DNA of 64,000 nt from Herbiconiux aconitum (GTDB lineage: Bacteria > Actinomycetota > Actinomycetes > Actinomycetales > Microbacteriaceae): the NCBI RefSeq assembly GCF_024979235.1, contig NZ_JANLCM010000001.1, positions 2,170,001 to 2,234,000 on the forward strand, in the 5' to 3' direction. Shown piece by piece: positions 25,343 to 35,824 of the stretch. A model generated the notes under the pieces. The model made no database searches and was not told where the DNA came from. It was given only the letters and a program-made list of their open reading frames with translations. The position numbers and the translations under genes were made by a program. Numbering within the stretch: the first letter of the stretch is position 1; each line of letters begins with the position of its first letter.

Positions 25343-26317
25343 TCAGCCAGGGAAGCGCGGGTCGTCGGGGTCGGGGGAGTCGATGGCCGTCGCATCCGTC
25401 ACCGGGGAGGCGTCGCCGATCCACCGGGCGAGGTCCGTACCACTCAAGACGGTGGGACGCGGGCCGGCCAGGTCGTCTTCGTCGTTGTCGTTGTCGTCGA
25501 GGAGCTCCGGATGCGCCGCGACGGCGAGCGGGGCATCGCTCGCGAACACCACCACGTTGTCGATCGGCGGATGCCCGAAGGGCTCCGTGTCGAGCACCAC
25601 GGCCACGTGCTCGAAGAGAGTCGCGAGGGTCGCCGCCTGGCTGCGGGCGTACTCGAAGGCGCCGCCGTCGAGCAGGTTCACAGCCATGACGCCGCCGGGC
25701 GCCATCCGTGCCGCCACCAGCGTGTAGAACTCAGCGCTGGAGACGTGGGCCGAGACGCGCGCGGCATCCCAGAGGTCGACGATCGTGAAGGGAACGTCGT
25801 GCCAGCCCCAATACGCCCGTGGTGCAGGCGGCGACTGCAACGGCTGCTGCTCCCCACGAGGTGGCGTCAGCGGCGAAAGCGAGTCGGATGCCGCGCTCGA
25901 GTCGGGAGCCCCAGCGGCGAGTTCCCGGGCGTCGCCCCAGAGCATGGTCACGTCGGCGCCGGCCGGCAGGGGCAGGGCCTCGAGCACGGCTTCGCCGAGC
26001 GACCGCTCGTACTCCACTACGAGCTGCGGCGACCCGGGCCGCGTGGCCGCGACGTAGCGCGGCAGCGTGAGCGCGCCGGCGCCGAGGTGCACCGTGTGCA
26101 GCGGCACGCCCGCGGGAGCGGCGGCGTCGAGCATCCGCGCGATGTGACGCACGTAGGGGTAGTCGAGCAGCTCGGGATAGGCGAGGGAGACCCGCGACTG
26201 CGGGATGCCGCCCACGATCAGCTCGTAGCTCTGGCTCTTGCGGTAGTAGAGCACCAGTTCGGCCCGGTGGTGCGCCAGGTCGATCGAGAAGGCGCGGCGG
26301 TCGGCGTGCATCCGCAC
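25343..26317 (-). CDS. Spermidine synthase-like methyltransferase-fold protein
   Basis: 324 residues. Seven-stranded Rossmann fold of the spermidine synthase type: QSYELIVGGIPQSRVSLAYPELLDYPYVRHIARML, then motif I VHLGAGALTLPRYVA, the acidic end of strand 2 in LVVEYERSLGEAVL, and WGDARELAA. A second half with FTIVDLWDA and GGVMAVNLLDGG completes the fold. The catalytic Asp pair of true aminopropyltransferases is not clearly seen, so polyamine synthesis is not claimed. There are two low-complexity patches, a Ser/Pro/Gln-rich loop and an acidic Asp/Asn run near the C-terminus. It is divergent from the ABC-F gene with 86 bases between. Confidence 0.8.
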   Translation of the reverse strand: MRMHADRRAFSIDLAHHRAELVLYYRKSQSYELIVGGIPQSRVSLAYPELLDYPYVRHIARMLDAAAPAGVPLHTVHLGAGALTLPRYVAATRPGSPQLVVEYERSLGEAVLEALPLPAGADVTMLWGDARELAAGAPDSSAASDSLSPLTPPRGEQQPLQSPPAPRAYWGWHDVPFTIVDLWDAARVSAHVSSAEFYTLVAARMAPGGVMAVNLLDGGAFEYARSQAATLATLFEHVAVVLDTEPFGHPPIDNVVVFASDAPLAVAAHPELLDDNDNDEDDLAGPRPTVLSGTDLARWIGDASPVTDATAIDSPDPDDPRFPG

Positions 26318-26403
26318 AGTCTAGGCGCGGGCTCGGCCTCGGTCGGTCGGGCCGGGCGGTCCGCGCGCGGCTCCCTCCCGAGCGAAGCAGGTAACCTCGA
26401 TGG

Positions 26404-28206
<1,803 letters not shown>

Positions 28207-28218
28207 GGTCTGCGGGCG

Positions 28219-28719
28219 TCAGGCCATGTCGAGGGAGAGGCGGCGGAGGAGCGTGGCCAGGCGCTCCTGGTCGGCCTTCGAGAGGCCGCAGAGCAGCTCG
28301 GTCTCGGCCTGCACCAGGTGCGAGATCGCGGCATCCACCCGGTCGCGACCGTCGTCGGTCATCGACACCAGCACGCCGCGCCCGTCGTTCGGATGCGTGC
28401 GCCGCTCCACCAGACCGCGCCGCACCATGCCGTCGATGCGATTGGTCATCGTGCCGCTGGACACGTAGGTCTGCTCGAGCAGAGCCTTGGGGCTGAGCTC
28501 GTGCGGATACCCGGCACGACGCAACGCGGCCAGCACATCGAATTCCCACGGCTCGAGATCCGCGGTGGCGAACGAGGCCCGACGGGTCTTCTCCAGCTGC
28601 TTCGCGAGCCGGGTGACGCGCGACAAGATCTTCAGCGGTGAGAAGTCGAGCCCGGGATGCTCGCGCATCCACGCTTCGACGATCTCGTCGACTGAGTCGC
28701 GGCTCTCCCTGGCGTTCAT
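28219..28719 (-). CDS. MarR family transcriptional regulator
   Basis: 166 residues from ATG 28719, preceded by a GGGGG stretch; the open frame extends further upstream across the tRNA gene but that part is noncoding. The winged helix is clear: LEPWEFDVLAALRRAGYPHELSPKALLEQTYVSSGTMTNRIDGMVRRGLVERRTHPNDGRGVLVSMTDDG, including the recognition helix and the DxR wing. N- and C-terminal helices form the dimer domain. The gene is convergent with the ABC-F gene (12 bases between stops) and its own promoter faces the tRNA-Gln/glmU region. Ligand and targets are unknown. Confidence 0.9.
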   Translation of the reverse strand: MNARESRDSVDEIVEAWMREHPGLDFSPLKILSRVTRLAKQLEKTRRASFATADLEPWEFDVLAALRRAGYPHELSPKALLEQTYVSSGTMTNRIDGMVRRGLVERRTHPNDGRGVLVSMTDDGRDRVDAAISHLVQAETELLCGLSKADQERLATLLRRLSLDMA

Positions 28720-28797
28720 CCCCCCATTATCCTCACCGGCGTCGCTTGGTGGGGCTGTGCGTCTGGCAAACTGGGTAACTGCCGGTGCGTCCGGCGG

Positions 28798-28869
28798 TCC
28801 GCCTTGGTGTAATGGCAGCACGACAGCCTTTGGAGCTGTTAGGTCCAGGTTCGAGTCCTGGAGGCGGAG
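28798..28869 (+). tRNA. tRNA-Gln (anticodon TTG)
   Basis: 72 bases with a complete cloverleaf. The acceptor TCCGCCT (28798-28804) pairs with AGGCGGA (28862-28868), discriminator G at 28869. The anticodon stem ACAGC/GCTGT closes the loop CTTTGGA, anticodon TTG reading CAA. The T arm contains GGTTCGAGTCC. The CCA end is not encoded. glmU follows 28 bases later, so tRNA and glmU may share a promoter. Confidence 0.97.
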
Positions 28870-28897
28870 CATGCTGAAGTAAGTGGAGGGGTACTGA

Positions 28898-30343
28898 ATG
28901 ACCGACGAGAAGCTCGCCATCGTTGTCCTGGCCGCGGGCCAGGGCACCCGGATGAAGTCCGCAACTCCCAAGCTGCTGCACGAGATCGCGGGCGTGCCGC
29001 TCATCGGTCACGTGCTCGCCACCGCCGGACAGCTGGATGCCGCCCACACGGTCACCGTGGTGCGGCATGAACGCGACGCCGTGCAAGGCGTCGTGCACGA
29101 CCACTTCCCGAGCTCCCTCATCGTCGACCAGGACGACGTACCCGGCACCGGGCGGGCCGTCGAGCAGGCCGTCGCAGCACTCCCGGGTGATTTCGACGGC
29201 GACGTGCTCGTCGTCAGCGGCGACGTGCCGCTACTCGACGCGGCGACCCTGACCGAGCTGATCGCCGCCCACCGCGCGAGCCACGCCACCGCGACGCTGC
29301 TTTCCGCCGTGCTCACCGAGCCCGCGGGCTACGGCCGCATCGTGCGCACTGCCGACGGGATGCTCGACCGCATCGTCGAGCACAAAGACGCGACCGACTC
29401 CGAACTCGCGATCCACGAGATCAACGCCGGTGTGTACGTCTTCGGGCTCTCCGAACTCCGCGACCAGCTCGCGCAGATCACCACGGCCAACGCCCAGGGC
29501 GAGAAGTACCTCACCGACGTGATCGGCCTTCTCCGACGCGCGGGGTCCGACGTGGCTGCCATGCCGGTGAGCGAGCCCTGGCTGGTCGCCGGGATCAACG
29601 ACCGCGCCCAGCTCGGTGAGGCGGCGGCGAAGCTCAACGCTCTCATCGTGCGCGGCTGGCAGTTGAGCGGGGTGACGATCCAAGACCCCGCCACGACGTG
29701 GATCGACCTCAAGGCAAGCCTCGCCGAAGACGTCACGATCCTCCCGGGCACGCAGATCAAGGGCGCCACGAGCATCGCGCGCGGCGCGACCGTGGGCCCC
29801 GACAGCACCCTGGTCGACTGCGAGGTCGGTGAGAACGCGGTCGTGAAGCGCACCGACGCGACGCTCTCCGTGATCGGCGCCGGCGCATCCGTGGGCCCGT
29901 TCTCCTACCTGCGGCCGAACACGGTGCTCGACGCCGACGGCAAGATCGGCACGTTCGTCGAGACGAAGAACTCGCACATCGGGCAGGGGAGCAAGGTGCC
30001 GCACCTCTCCTACATCGGTGACACCGAGATCGGTGTCGGCTCGAACGTGGGGGCCGGAACCATCACCGCCAACTACGACGGCGTGAACAAGAACCGCACC
30101 CAGGTGGGGTCGCACGTGCGCACCGGGTCGCACAACGTGTTCGTCGCGCCGGTTAGAATTGGAGACGGCGCCTACACGGGTGCGGGGACGGTCGTCCGTA
30201 AAGACGTCCCGTCCGGCGCTCTCGCGATCACCGTGGCTCCTCAGAGGAACATGGCCGGCTGGGTCGAACAGAACCGGCCCGGAACGGATGCGGCGACGGC
30301 GGCGCAGGCGGCCGGGTCGCAATCCGACTCCGCTGCCGAATAG
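28898..30343 (+). CDS. glmU: Bifunctional UDP-N-acetylglucosamine pyrophosphorylase/glucosamine-1-phosphate N-acetyltransferase
   Basis: 481 residues with a GGAGGGG ribosome site. The N-terminal uridylyltransferase domain (1 to ~235) has the nucleotide-binding motif LAAGQGTRMKSATPKLLHEIAG and the metal-binding SGDVPLL block. The C-terminal acetyltransferase (from ~260) is a left-handed beta helix with hexapeptide repeats and the catalytic block GTFVETKNSHIGQGSKVPHLSYIGDTEIG, ending in GAGTITANYDGVNKNRTQVG. It makes UDP-GlcNAc for peptidoglycan. A short Ala/Thr-rich tail follows. prs follows 20 bases after the stop, a standard glmU-prs pair in actinobacteria. Confidence 0.96.
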   Translation: MTDEKLAIVVLAAGQGTRMKSATPKLLHEIAGVPLIGHVLATAGQLDAAHTVTVVRHERDAVQGVVHDHFPSSLIVDQDDVPGTGRAVEQAVAALPGDFDGDVLVVSGDVPLLDAATLTELIAAHRASHATATLLSAVLTEPAGYGRIVRTADGMLDRIVEHKDATDSELAIHEINAGVYVFGLSELRDQLAQITTANAQGEKYLTDVIGLLRRAGSDVAAMPVSEPWLVAGINDRAQLGEAAAKLNALIVRGWQLSGVTIQDPATTWIDLKASLAEDVTILPGTQIKGATSIARGATVGPDSTLVDCEVGENAVVKRTDATLSVIGAGASVGPFSYLRPNTVLDADGKIGTFVETKNSHIGQGSKVPHLSYIGDTEIGVGSNVGAGTITANYDGVNKNRTQVGSHVRTGSHNVFVAPVRIGDGAYTGAGTVVRKDVPSGALAITVAPQRNMAGWVEQNRPGTDAATAAQAAGSQSDSAAE

Positions 30344-30363
30344 CCCAACAAGAGCGGAGAACA

Positions 30364-31341
30364 GTGTCCGGAATCAAGGCCAGCACGGAGAAGAGCCTCG
30401 TCGTCGTCTCAGGACGAGCGCATCCGAAGCTGGCGGAGGACATCGCTGCCGCTCTCGGCACGGATCTCGTCGAAACCGAGGCCCGCACATTCGCCAACGG
30501 TGAGCTCTACATCCGCTACGGCGAGAGCGTGCGCGGCAGCGACGTGTTCGTTCTGCAGTCGCACACCGCTCCCATCAACGAGTGGCTGATGGAACAGCTC
30601 ATCATGGTCGACGCCCTGAAGCGCGCGTCGGCCAAGCGCATCACCGTGGTCGCCCCGTTCTACCCGTACGCCCGTCAAGACAAGAAGGGCCGCGGCCGGG
30701 AGCCCATCTCGGCACGGCTGGTCGCCGACCTGTTCAAGGCCGCCGGCGCCGACCGCATCATGTCGGTCGACCTTCACGCGGCGCAGATCCAGGGCTTCTT
30801 CGACGGCCCGGTCGACCACCTCTTCGCCATGCCGGTGCTGCTCGAGCACATGCGCAAGTCGCTCGACCCTGCGACCCTCACGGTCGTGTCGCCCGACATG
30901 GGCCGGGTGCGGGTGGCGGATGTCTGGAGCGACAAGCTCGGAGTGCCGCTGGCCATCATCCACAAGCGTCGTGACCCGCGCGTGCCCAACCAGGTGAGCG
31001 TGCACGAGATCGTCGGTGAGGTCTCGGGCCGGGTCTGTCTGCTCGTCGACGACCTGATCGACACCGGGCGCACCATCGTCGCCGCCGCCGAGGCCCTGAA
31101 GGCCAACGGCGCCACCGGAGTCGTGGTGGCGGCGACGCACGCCGTGTTCTCCGACCCGGCCACCGAGATCCTGCAGTCGCCGTTCATCGACCAGGTGGTC
31201 GTCACCGACACCCTGCCGCTGCCTCCCGAGAAGCACTGGGACAGGCTGACCGTGCTGCCGATCGCTCCACTGATCGCGCGGGCCATCAACGAGGTCTTCT
31301 CCGATGGATCGGTCACCACGATGTTCGACGGCGACGCATGA
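30364..31341 (+). CDS. prs: Ribose-phosphate pyrophosphokinase
   Basis: 325 residues from GTG 30364. Class I PRPP synthetase blocks are all present: LVVVSGRAHPKLAEDIAAALG, FANGELYIRYGESVRGSDVFVLQSH, PYARQDKKGRGREPISARLVADL, SVDLHAAQIQGFFDGPVDHL, the VHEIVGEVSGRVCLLVDDLIDTGRTIV PRPP loop, and ATHAVFSDPA. It makes PRPP for purine, pyrimidine, His, Trp and arabinogalactan precursors. Its stop codon overlaps the start of the mycoredoxin gene by four bases (ATGA at 31338-31341). Confidence 0.96.
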   Translation: MSGIKASTEKSLVVVSGRAHPKLAEDIAAALGTDLVETEARTFANGELYIRYGESVRGSDVFVLQSHTAPINEWLMEQLIMVDALKRASAKRITVVAPFYPYARQDKKGRGREPISARLVADLFKAAGADRIMSVDLHAAQIQGFFDGPVDHLFAMPVLLEHMRKSLDPATLTVVSPDMGRVRVADVWSDKLGVPLAIIHKRRDPRVPNQVSVHEIVGEVSGRVCLLVDDLIDTGRTIVAAAEALKANGATGVVVAATHAVFSDPATEILQSPFIDQVVVTDTLPLPPEKHWDRLTVLPIAPLIARAINEVFSDGSVTTMFDGDA

Positions 31342-31634
31342 GCGGCGCATCCGCGGCACCCTCGTCGGCCGCGACGCTCGAGGCCTTCACCCCGGCCGAG
31401 GGGTCGATCACGATGTTCTCGACCAGCTGGTGCGGCTACTGCGCGCGTCTGAAGAAGCAGCTCGACGCATCCGGAATCGGCTACACCGAGGTGAACATCG
31501 AGGAGGTCGACGGAACGGCCGAGCTGGTGGCCGCCGTGAACGGCGGCAACCAGACGGTGCCGACCGTGGTGTTCCCTGACGGGTCGACCGCCACCAACCC
31601 TTCGGCTCGCGACGTGGCGGCCCGCCTTGGCTGA
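31338..31634 (+). CDS. mrx1: Mycoredoxin-like glutaredoxin
   Basis: 98 residues. The core is a glutaredoxin/thioredoxin fold with the CGYC redox pair at Cys32 and Cys35 in FSTSWCGYCARLKKQLDASG, followed by VNIEEV, the cis-proline motif NQTVPTVVFPDG and a C-terminal helix, matching actinobacterial mycoredoxin-1, which reduces mycothiol mixed disulfides. An extra ~20-residue Ser/Ala-rich N-terminus precedes the fold. The ATG overlaps the prs stop by four bases, and the end overlaps the TTG start of ftsY by eight bases, so expression is tied to both neighbours. No functional link to PRPP synthesis or SRP targeting is known. Confidence 0.88.
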   Translation: MSGASAAPSSAATLEAFTPAEGSITMFSTSWCGYCARLKKQLDASGIGYTEVNIEEVDGTAELVAAVNGGNQTVPTVVFPDGSTATNPSARDVAARLG

Positions 31635-32502
31635 TCGCACTCCCTGGTCGCTTTCGGGCGCGCTCCGCGGCATGTTCGCGAAGCGCACCATCGACGCGGA
31701 GACCTGGGAAGACCTCGAAGACGCGCTGATCAAGGCCGACTTCGGCCCGGCGATTACCGAAGACGTCGTCGACGACCTGCGCGCCAAGGTGCAGCGCTAC
31801 TCCACCACCGACCCGAAAGACCTGCAGCGGATGCTCCGCGAGGCGATCGAGGAGCGCCTCGCGAAATACGATCCGACGCTGAAGCTCACCGAACGCCCGG
31901 CGGTGGTGCTCGTGGTGGGCGTGAACGGCGTGGGCAAGACGACCACGATCGGCAAGTTCGCGCGGTTCCTCAAGACCTACAACCGCACGGTCGTCGTCGG
32001 CGCGGCCGACACCTTCCGCGCGGCGGCCGTGGAACAGCTGGCCACCTGGGCCGAACGGGCGGGAGCCGACGTGGTGCGGCCTCAGCACGAAGGTCAGGAT
32101 CCGGCATCCGTCGCCTTCCAGACCATCGAACAGGCGAAGGCGCGTGGCACGGAGATCGTGCTCATCGACACAGCCGGCCGGTTGCAGACCAAGGGTGGTC
32201 TGATGGATGAGCTCGGAAAGATCCGACGCGTCATCGAGAAGCAGGCGCCTGTGGCCGAGGTGCTGCTCGTGCTCGATGCGACCACCGGGCAGAACGGGCT
32301 CGCGCAGGCGGATGCGTTCATCCAGCACGCCGGAGTCACCGGGCTCGTCATCACGAAACTCGACGGCTCGGCGAAGGCCGGGTTCGTGCTGGCCGTGCAG
32401 GAGAAGACGGGTATTCCGATCAAGCTCGTGGGGCAGGGTGAGGGCATCAACGACCTCACGGGGTTCACGCCGCATGTGTTCGCGCAGAACCTCGTCGGCT
32501 GA
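31627..32502 (+). CDS. ftsY: Signal recognition particle receptor FtsY
   Basis: 291 residues from TTG 31627, inside the end of the mycoredoxin gene. The N domain helices (~1-85) lead to the G domain: G1 VGVNGVGKTTTIGKFA at 97-112, GAADTFRAAAVEQL, DTAGRLQTKGGLMDELGKI, LVLDATTGQNG, TKLDGSAKAG, and the C-terminal GEGINDLTGFTPHVFAQNLV. The acidic A domain of E. coli FtsY is absent, so membrane binding must rely on the N-terminal helix, as in other short forms. It is the GTPase partner of Ffh (gene at 54542) for co-translational membrane targeting. Confidence 0.95.
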   Translation: MADRTPWSLSGALRGMFAKRTIDAETWEDLEDALIKADFGPAITEDVVDDLRAKVQRYSTTDPKDLQRMLREAIEERLAKYDPTLKLTERPAVVLVVGVNGVGKTTTIGKFARFLKTYNRTVVVGAADTFRAAAVEQLATWAERAGADVVRPQHEGQDPASVAFQTIEQAKARGTEIVLIDTAGRLQTKGGLMDELGKIRRVIEKQAPVAEVLLVLDATTGQNGLAQADAFIQHAGVTGLVITKLDGSAKAGFVLAVQEKTGIPIKLVGQGEGINDLTGFTPHVFAQNLVG

Positions 32503-32549
32503 GTTCGTAACGACGGAGTTTCGCGCGCGGTGCGCGCTACGACGGAGCC

Positions 32550-33386
32550 TCAGTCCGCTACGGGGGCGATAGTCCGTCGTTCCGTGCGCGCCAAGAAGTC
32601 GCGGAGGGCCGGGAGCACCTCCGGGTGCCGAGGAGTCGCCCCGTGGGTTGCTCCGTCGACCACCAGGATTTCCGCCGCGGGGAGCACGCTCTTGACGTGC
32701 TCAGCGGCGCGCAGGCGCTCGGGGTCGCGGGTGCCCGCCACAAGCAGGAGCGGCATGGCGAAGGCGGCCAGTTGGGCATCCGTCACCCGGCCTTCGCGTT
32801 GCGTCTCGCGCATGTAGGCAGCCAGTGCGACCTCGTCGTTGGCGCTGAACGCGGCACGGGTGACGGCATCGACGGGTTGGCCGGATGCTTCCTCCCAGCC
32901 GGTCAGGAACCCCGCCATGCCGCCCCTCTCGAGCTCGTCGAGAGCGCCGGGGAAGAACACGCGGTCGAATGCACCCTGGCCGGTTCCGGGCGCTCCGGCG
33001 ATGCTGATCAGGCTGCGGAGGCGGTGCGGATGCGACACCGCGAGCGAGAAGCCGACGCGTGCCCCGAGCGAATAGCCGAGATAGTGCACGCGGTCAAGGC
33101 CCAGGGTGTCGAGCACGGCGACGACGTCGCCCGTGAAGAGCTCCATGCCGTAGGCCGGCTGGTGGTGCGGGGTGTCGCTGCGGCCGTGGCCGCGGAGGTC
33201 GAGGGTGATGACGGTGCGCTCGGGCGAGAGGGCGCGGAGGTAGCCGAAACCGCGCCAGATGGCCTGGGAGAGAGCCGTGCCGTGCACGAGCAGGATCGGT
33301 GTGGCATCCGGAGCCGCCTCGGGGCCTGGCGGAGTGACGCGGTAGGCGATGCGCGCGCCGTCCGTCGGGTTGATCGCGTGCTCCAC
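32550..33386 (-). CDS. Alpha/beta hydrolase
   Basis: 278 residues. Alpha/beta-hydrolase fold with oxyanion block ILLVHGTALSQAIW, the DLRGHGRSD strand, the nucleophile elbow GYSLG with Ser107, a late acid in LLLVAGTRDPERL and a catalytic His in DGATHGATP. The cap region between Ser and Asp is of moderate length. The closest general pattern is 3-oxoadipate enol-lactonase/haloperoxidase-like hydrolases, but the substrate cannot be stated. The gene is convergent with ftsY and stands alone between ftsY and the arabinose operon; no cofactor motif is present. Confidence 0.85.
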   Translation of the reverse strand: MEHAINPTDGARIAYRVTPPGPEAAPDATPILLVHGTALSQAIWRGFGYLRALSPERTVITLDLRGHGRSDTPHHQPAYGMELFTGDVVAVLDTLGLDRVHYLGYSLGARVGFSLAVSHPHRLRSLISIAGAPGTGQGAFDRVFFPGALDELERGGMAGFLTGWEEASGQPVDAVTRAAFSANDEVALAAYMRETQREGRVTDAQLAAFAMPLLLVAGTRDPERLRAAEHVKSVLPAAEILVVDGATHGATPRHPEVLPALRDFLARTERRTIAPVAD

Positions 33387-33569
33387 ACCCTCACGCTACC
33401 GCTCTCATGGGCATGGTTCGACCGTCTCGACAACCGTCGCGACGGCTACCGTCGCATCCTGAACCGGCCCGAGCACGACTTCGGTGCGTTTCGGGAGGAG
33501 CAGAGTGAGAAGACACCCTCATGGGGCCTTCTTCTCACGCAGCTCCTCCCGAAACGGAGGCGGGCAGGG

Positions 33570-35093
33570 TCAGAGGCCCTGGGCCAGGCGGTAGTAGGCC
33601 TGGTTCCACCGCACCTCGTTGGCGAAGCCCTTCAGGGTGGTGTCGGCGTCGATCGTGAGCAGCTCGGTGCGGGCGATCGCAGCGAAGTCCTCGAACACCT
33701 CGATGCCCACGGCAGTCGACATCACGGTGTGGTGTGCCGCACCGGCGGTCAGCCAGGCAGCGGCCGACACCGCGAACGAGGGAGCCGGGCGCCAGACGGC
33801 GCGGCCCACCGGAAGGTGCGGCAGCGGCGCGCGCGGCTCGACGACCTCGACCACGTTCGCCACGAGGCGGAAGCGGTCGCGCATGTCGCTCATCGCCACC
33901 ACCACGGCCGGGCCGGGGTCGGCCGTGAAGACGAGCCGCACCGGGTCGTCCTTGCCGCCGATGCCGAGCGGGTGCACTTCGAGCGAGGCGCGCGCCGTGG
34001 TGAGCGAGGGGCTCACCTCGAGCATGTGCGCGCCCAGGATGGTTTCGGCGCCTTCGACGAGGTCGTAGGTGTAGTCCTCCATGAGGCTGGCTCCGCCCGG
34101 GAGGCCCGCACCCATGACGTTCGCGGCGCGCACCAGGATGGCCGTCTTCCAGTCGCCCTCCGCGCCGAAGCCGTAGCCCTCGGCCATCAGACGCTGCACG
34201 GCGAGGCCGGGCAGCTGCTTCAGCGATCCGAGGTCTTCGAAGCTCGTCGTGAAGGCGCCGAAGCCGCCCTCCTCGAGGAACGAGCGCAGTCCGATCTCGA
34301 TCGCAGCCCCGTCGCGGAGCGACTGGTGGCGGTCGCCACCGGCCCGCAGTTCGGGCACGACGTCGTAGAGCTCCTCGTACTCGGCGACCAGCGCATCCAC
34401 GGCCGCGCTGTCGGCCTCGGCGACAGCCACGGCGGCCGCCAGGTCGTTGACACCCCAGGTGTTGACCTGCACGCCGAAACGGATCTCGGCCTCGGTCTTG
34501 TCGCCCTCGGTCACCGCGACGTAGCGCATGTTGTCGCCGAAACGGGCGAGCTTCAGGGTCTTGACGGCCTGCCATCCGGCGGCAGCGCGCGACCAGTCGG
34601 CGATCTGCTGCTGCACGAGCGGGTTGGAGGCGTGCCCCACCACGGTCTTGCGCGCCACGCCCAGACGGGTCTGGATGTAGCCGAACTCGCGGTCGCCGTG
34701 AGCGGCCTGGTTGAGGTTCATGAAGTCGAAGTCGATCTCGGCGTAGGGCAGCTCGACGTTCGCCTGCGTGTGCAGGTGCAGCAGCGGCTTCTGCAGGGCG
34801 TCAAGCCCGGCGATCCACATCTTCGCGGGGCTGAAGGTGTGCATCCAGGCGATCACGCCGATCACCTTGTCGTCGGCGTTCACGTCGAGCGCGGCGCGGC
34901 GGATGGACTCCGAGTCCTTCAGCACGGGCTTCCAGACGATCTTCACCGGAATCGACGAGGCGCCGTCGAGGGTCGCGACGATCTGCTGCGACTGGTCGGC
35001 CACCTGGCGGAGGGTCTCCTCACCGTAGAGGTTCTGGCTGCCGGTGAAGAACCAGATCTCGAACGGGTCGAGGGAGGTTGCGAGCTTGCTCAA
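33570..35093 (-). CDS. araA: L-arabinose isomerase
   Basis: 507 residues from TTG 35093, whose TTGA overlaps the araD stop; the frame is open further upstream only as a shadow of araD. Family blocks: [73 protein letters not shown], and the metal/catalytic region [25 protein letters not shown] with MEDYTYDL further on. It interconverts L-arabinose and L-ribulose with Mn2+. It is last in the araB-araD-araA operon, all three genes joined by four-base overlaps, and probably controlled by the LacI-family gene upstream. Confidence 0.95.
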   Translation of the reverse strand: MSKLATSLDPFEIWFFTGSQNLYGEETLRQVADQSQQIVATLDGASSIPVKIVWKPVLKDSESIRRAALDVNADDKVIGVIAWMHTFSPAKMWIAGLDALQKPLLHLHTQANVELPYAEIDFDFMNLNQAAHGDREFGYIQTRLGVARKTVVGHASNPLVQQQIADWSRAAAGWQAVKTLKLARFGDNMRYVAVTEGDKTEAEIRFGVQVNTWGVNDLAAAVAVAEADSAAVDALVAEYEELYDVVPELRAGGDRHQSLRDGAAIEIGLRSFLEEGGFGAFTTSFEDLGSLKQLPGLAVQRLMAEGYGFGAEGDWKTAILVRAANVMGAGLPGGASLMEDYTYDLVEGAETILGAHMLEVSPSLTTARASLEVHPLGIGGKDDPVRLVFTADPGPAVVVAMSDMRDRFRLVANVVEVVEPRAPLPHLPVGRAVWRPAPSFAVSAAAWLTAGAAHHTVMSTAVGIEVFEDFAAIARTELLTIDADTTLKGFANEVRWNQAYYRLAQGL

Positions 35094-35824
35094 TTGAGGG
35101 ATCCTGTCGGGTCTTGTCCGTAGACGTTCTGGTAGCGGTTGAAAAGGGAGTCGACGGCGTTCGGGTCGATGGGCACCGGCTCGCCGAGCTGCCGGGAGAG
35201 GTGCACGGTGCGGGCGACGTCTTCGGTCATCACGGCCGCCTTGACGGCGTCGCGCGCATCCTTGCCGATCGTGAAGGGGCCGTGGTTCTTCATCAGCACG
35301 GCGCGTGACCGGTGCCCGCGGAGCGTCTCGACGATGCCGCGGCCGATCGAGTCGTCGCCGATGACGGCGAACGGGCCCACGGGGATCTCGCCGCCGAACT
35401 CGTCCGCCATCGCGGTGATGACGCAGGGGATCGCCTCGCCGCGAGCCGCCCACGCGACGGCGTAGGGGGAGTGCGTGTGCACGACCCCGCCCACGTCGGG
35501 CATGTTGCGGTAGACGTACGCGTGCGCAGCGGTGTCACTGCTCGGTGAGCGGTCGGAGCCGGGGGAGCCCTCCACGACGGTGCCGTCGAGGGTGCAGAGG
35601 ATCATGTTCTCGGGCGCGAGGTCGTCGTAGTCGACGCCGGAGGGCTTGATCACGAAGAGGTCGGCGCCGGGCACGCGGCCGGAGACGTTGCCGCCGGTCC
35701 AGACCACGAGGCCGTAGCGGGTGAGCTCGGCGTGCAGGGCGGCGACGTCGGCGCGCACGCCGTCGATCGCCTCTTGCAGTTCAGGGGAGATGGCGGGCGC
35801 GGCGGTTGTCGTCGGGTCGGTCAC
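35090..35824 (-). CDS. araD: L-ribulose-5-phosphate 4-epimerase
   Basis: 244 residues from GTG 35824 (GTGA overlap with araB). Class II aldolase/AraD fold: [40 protein letters not shown] with the TGGN phosphate loop, [40 protein letters not shown] with the zinc-binding HTHSPYA, and [12 protein letters not shown] with the third His. It converts L-ribulose-5-phosphate to D-xylulose-5-phosphate, finishing arabinose catabolism. An open frame continues upstream inside araB but is not part of this gene. Middle gene of the operon. Confidence 0.95.
   Translation of the reverse strand: MTDPTTTAAPAISPELQEAIDGVRADVAALHAELTRYGLVVWTGGNVSGRVPGADLFVIKPSGVDYDDLAPENMILCTLDGTVVEGSPGSDRSPSSDTAAHAYVYRNMPDVGGVVHTHSPYAVAWAARGEAIPCVITAMADEFGGEIPVGPFAVIGDDSIGRGIVETLRGHRSRAVLMKNHGPFTIGKDARDAVKAAVMTEDVARTVHLSRQLGEPVPIDPNAVDSLFNRYQNVYGQDPTGSLN

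Noticed and set aside
28798..28869. tRNA-Gln as an integration site for a mobile element
   Set aside because: No integrase gene and no repeated copy of the tRNA 3' end is visible in the window; flanking genes are housekeeping.
32625..35123. 832-codon open frame on the plus strand
   Set aside because: Antisense to the hydrolase and araA; no domain recognisable.
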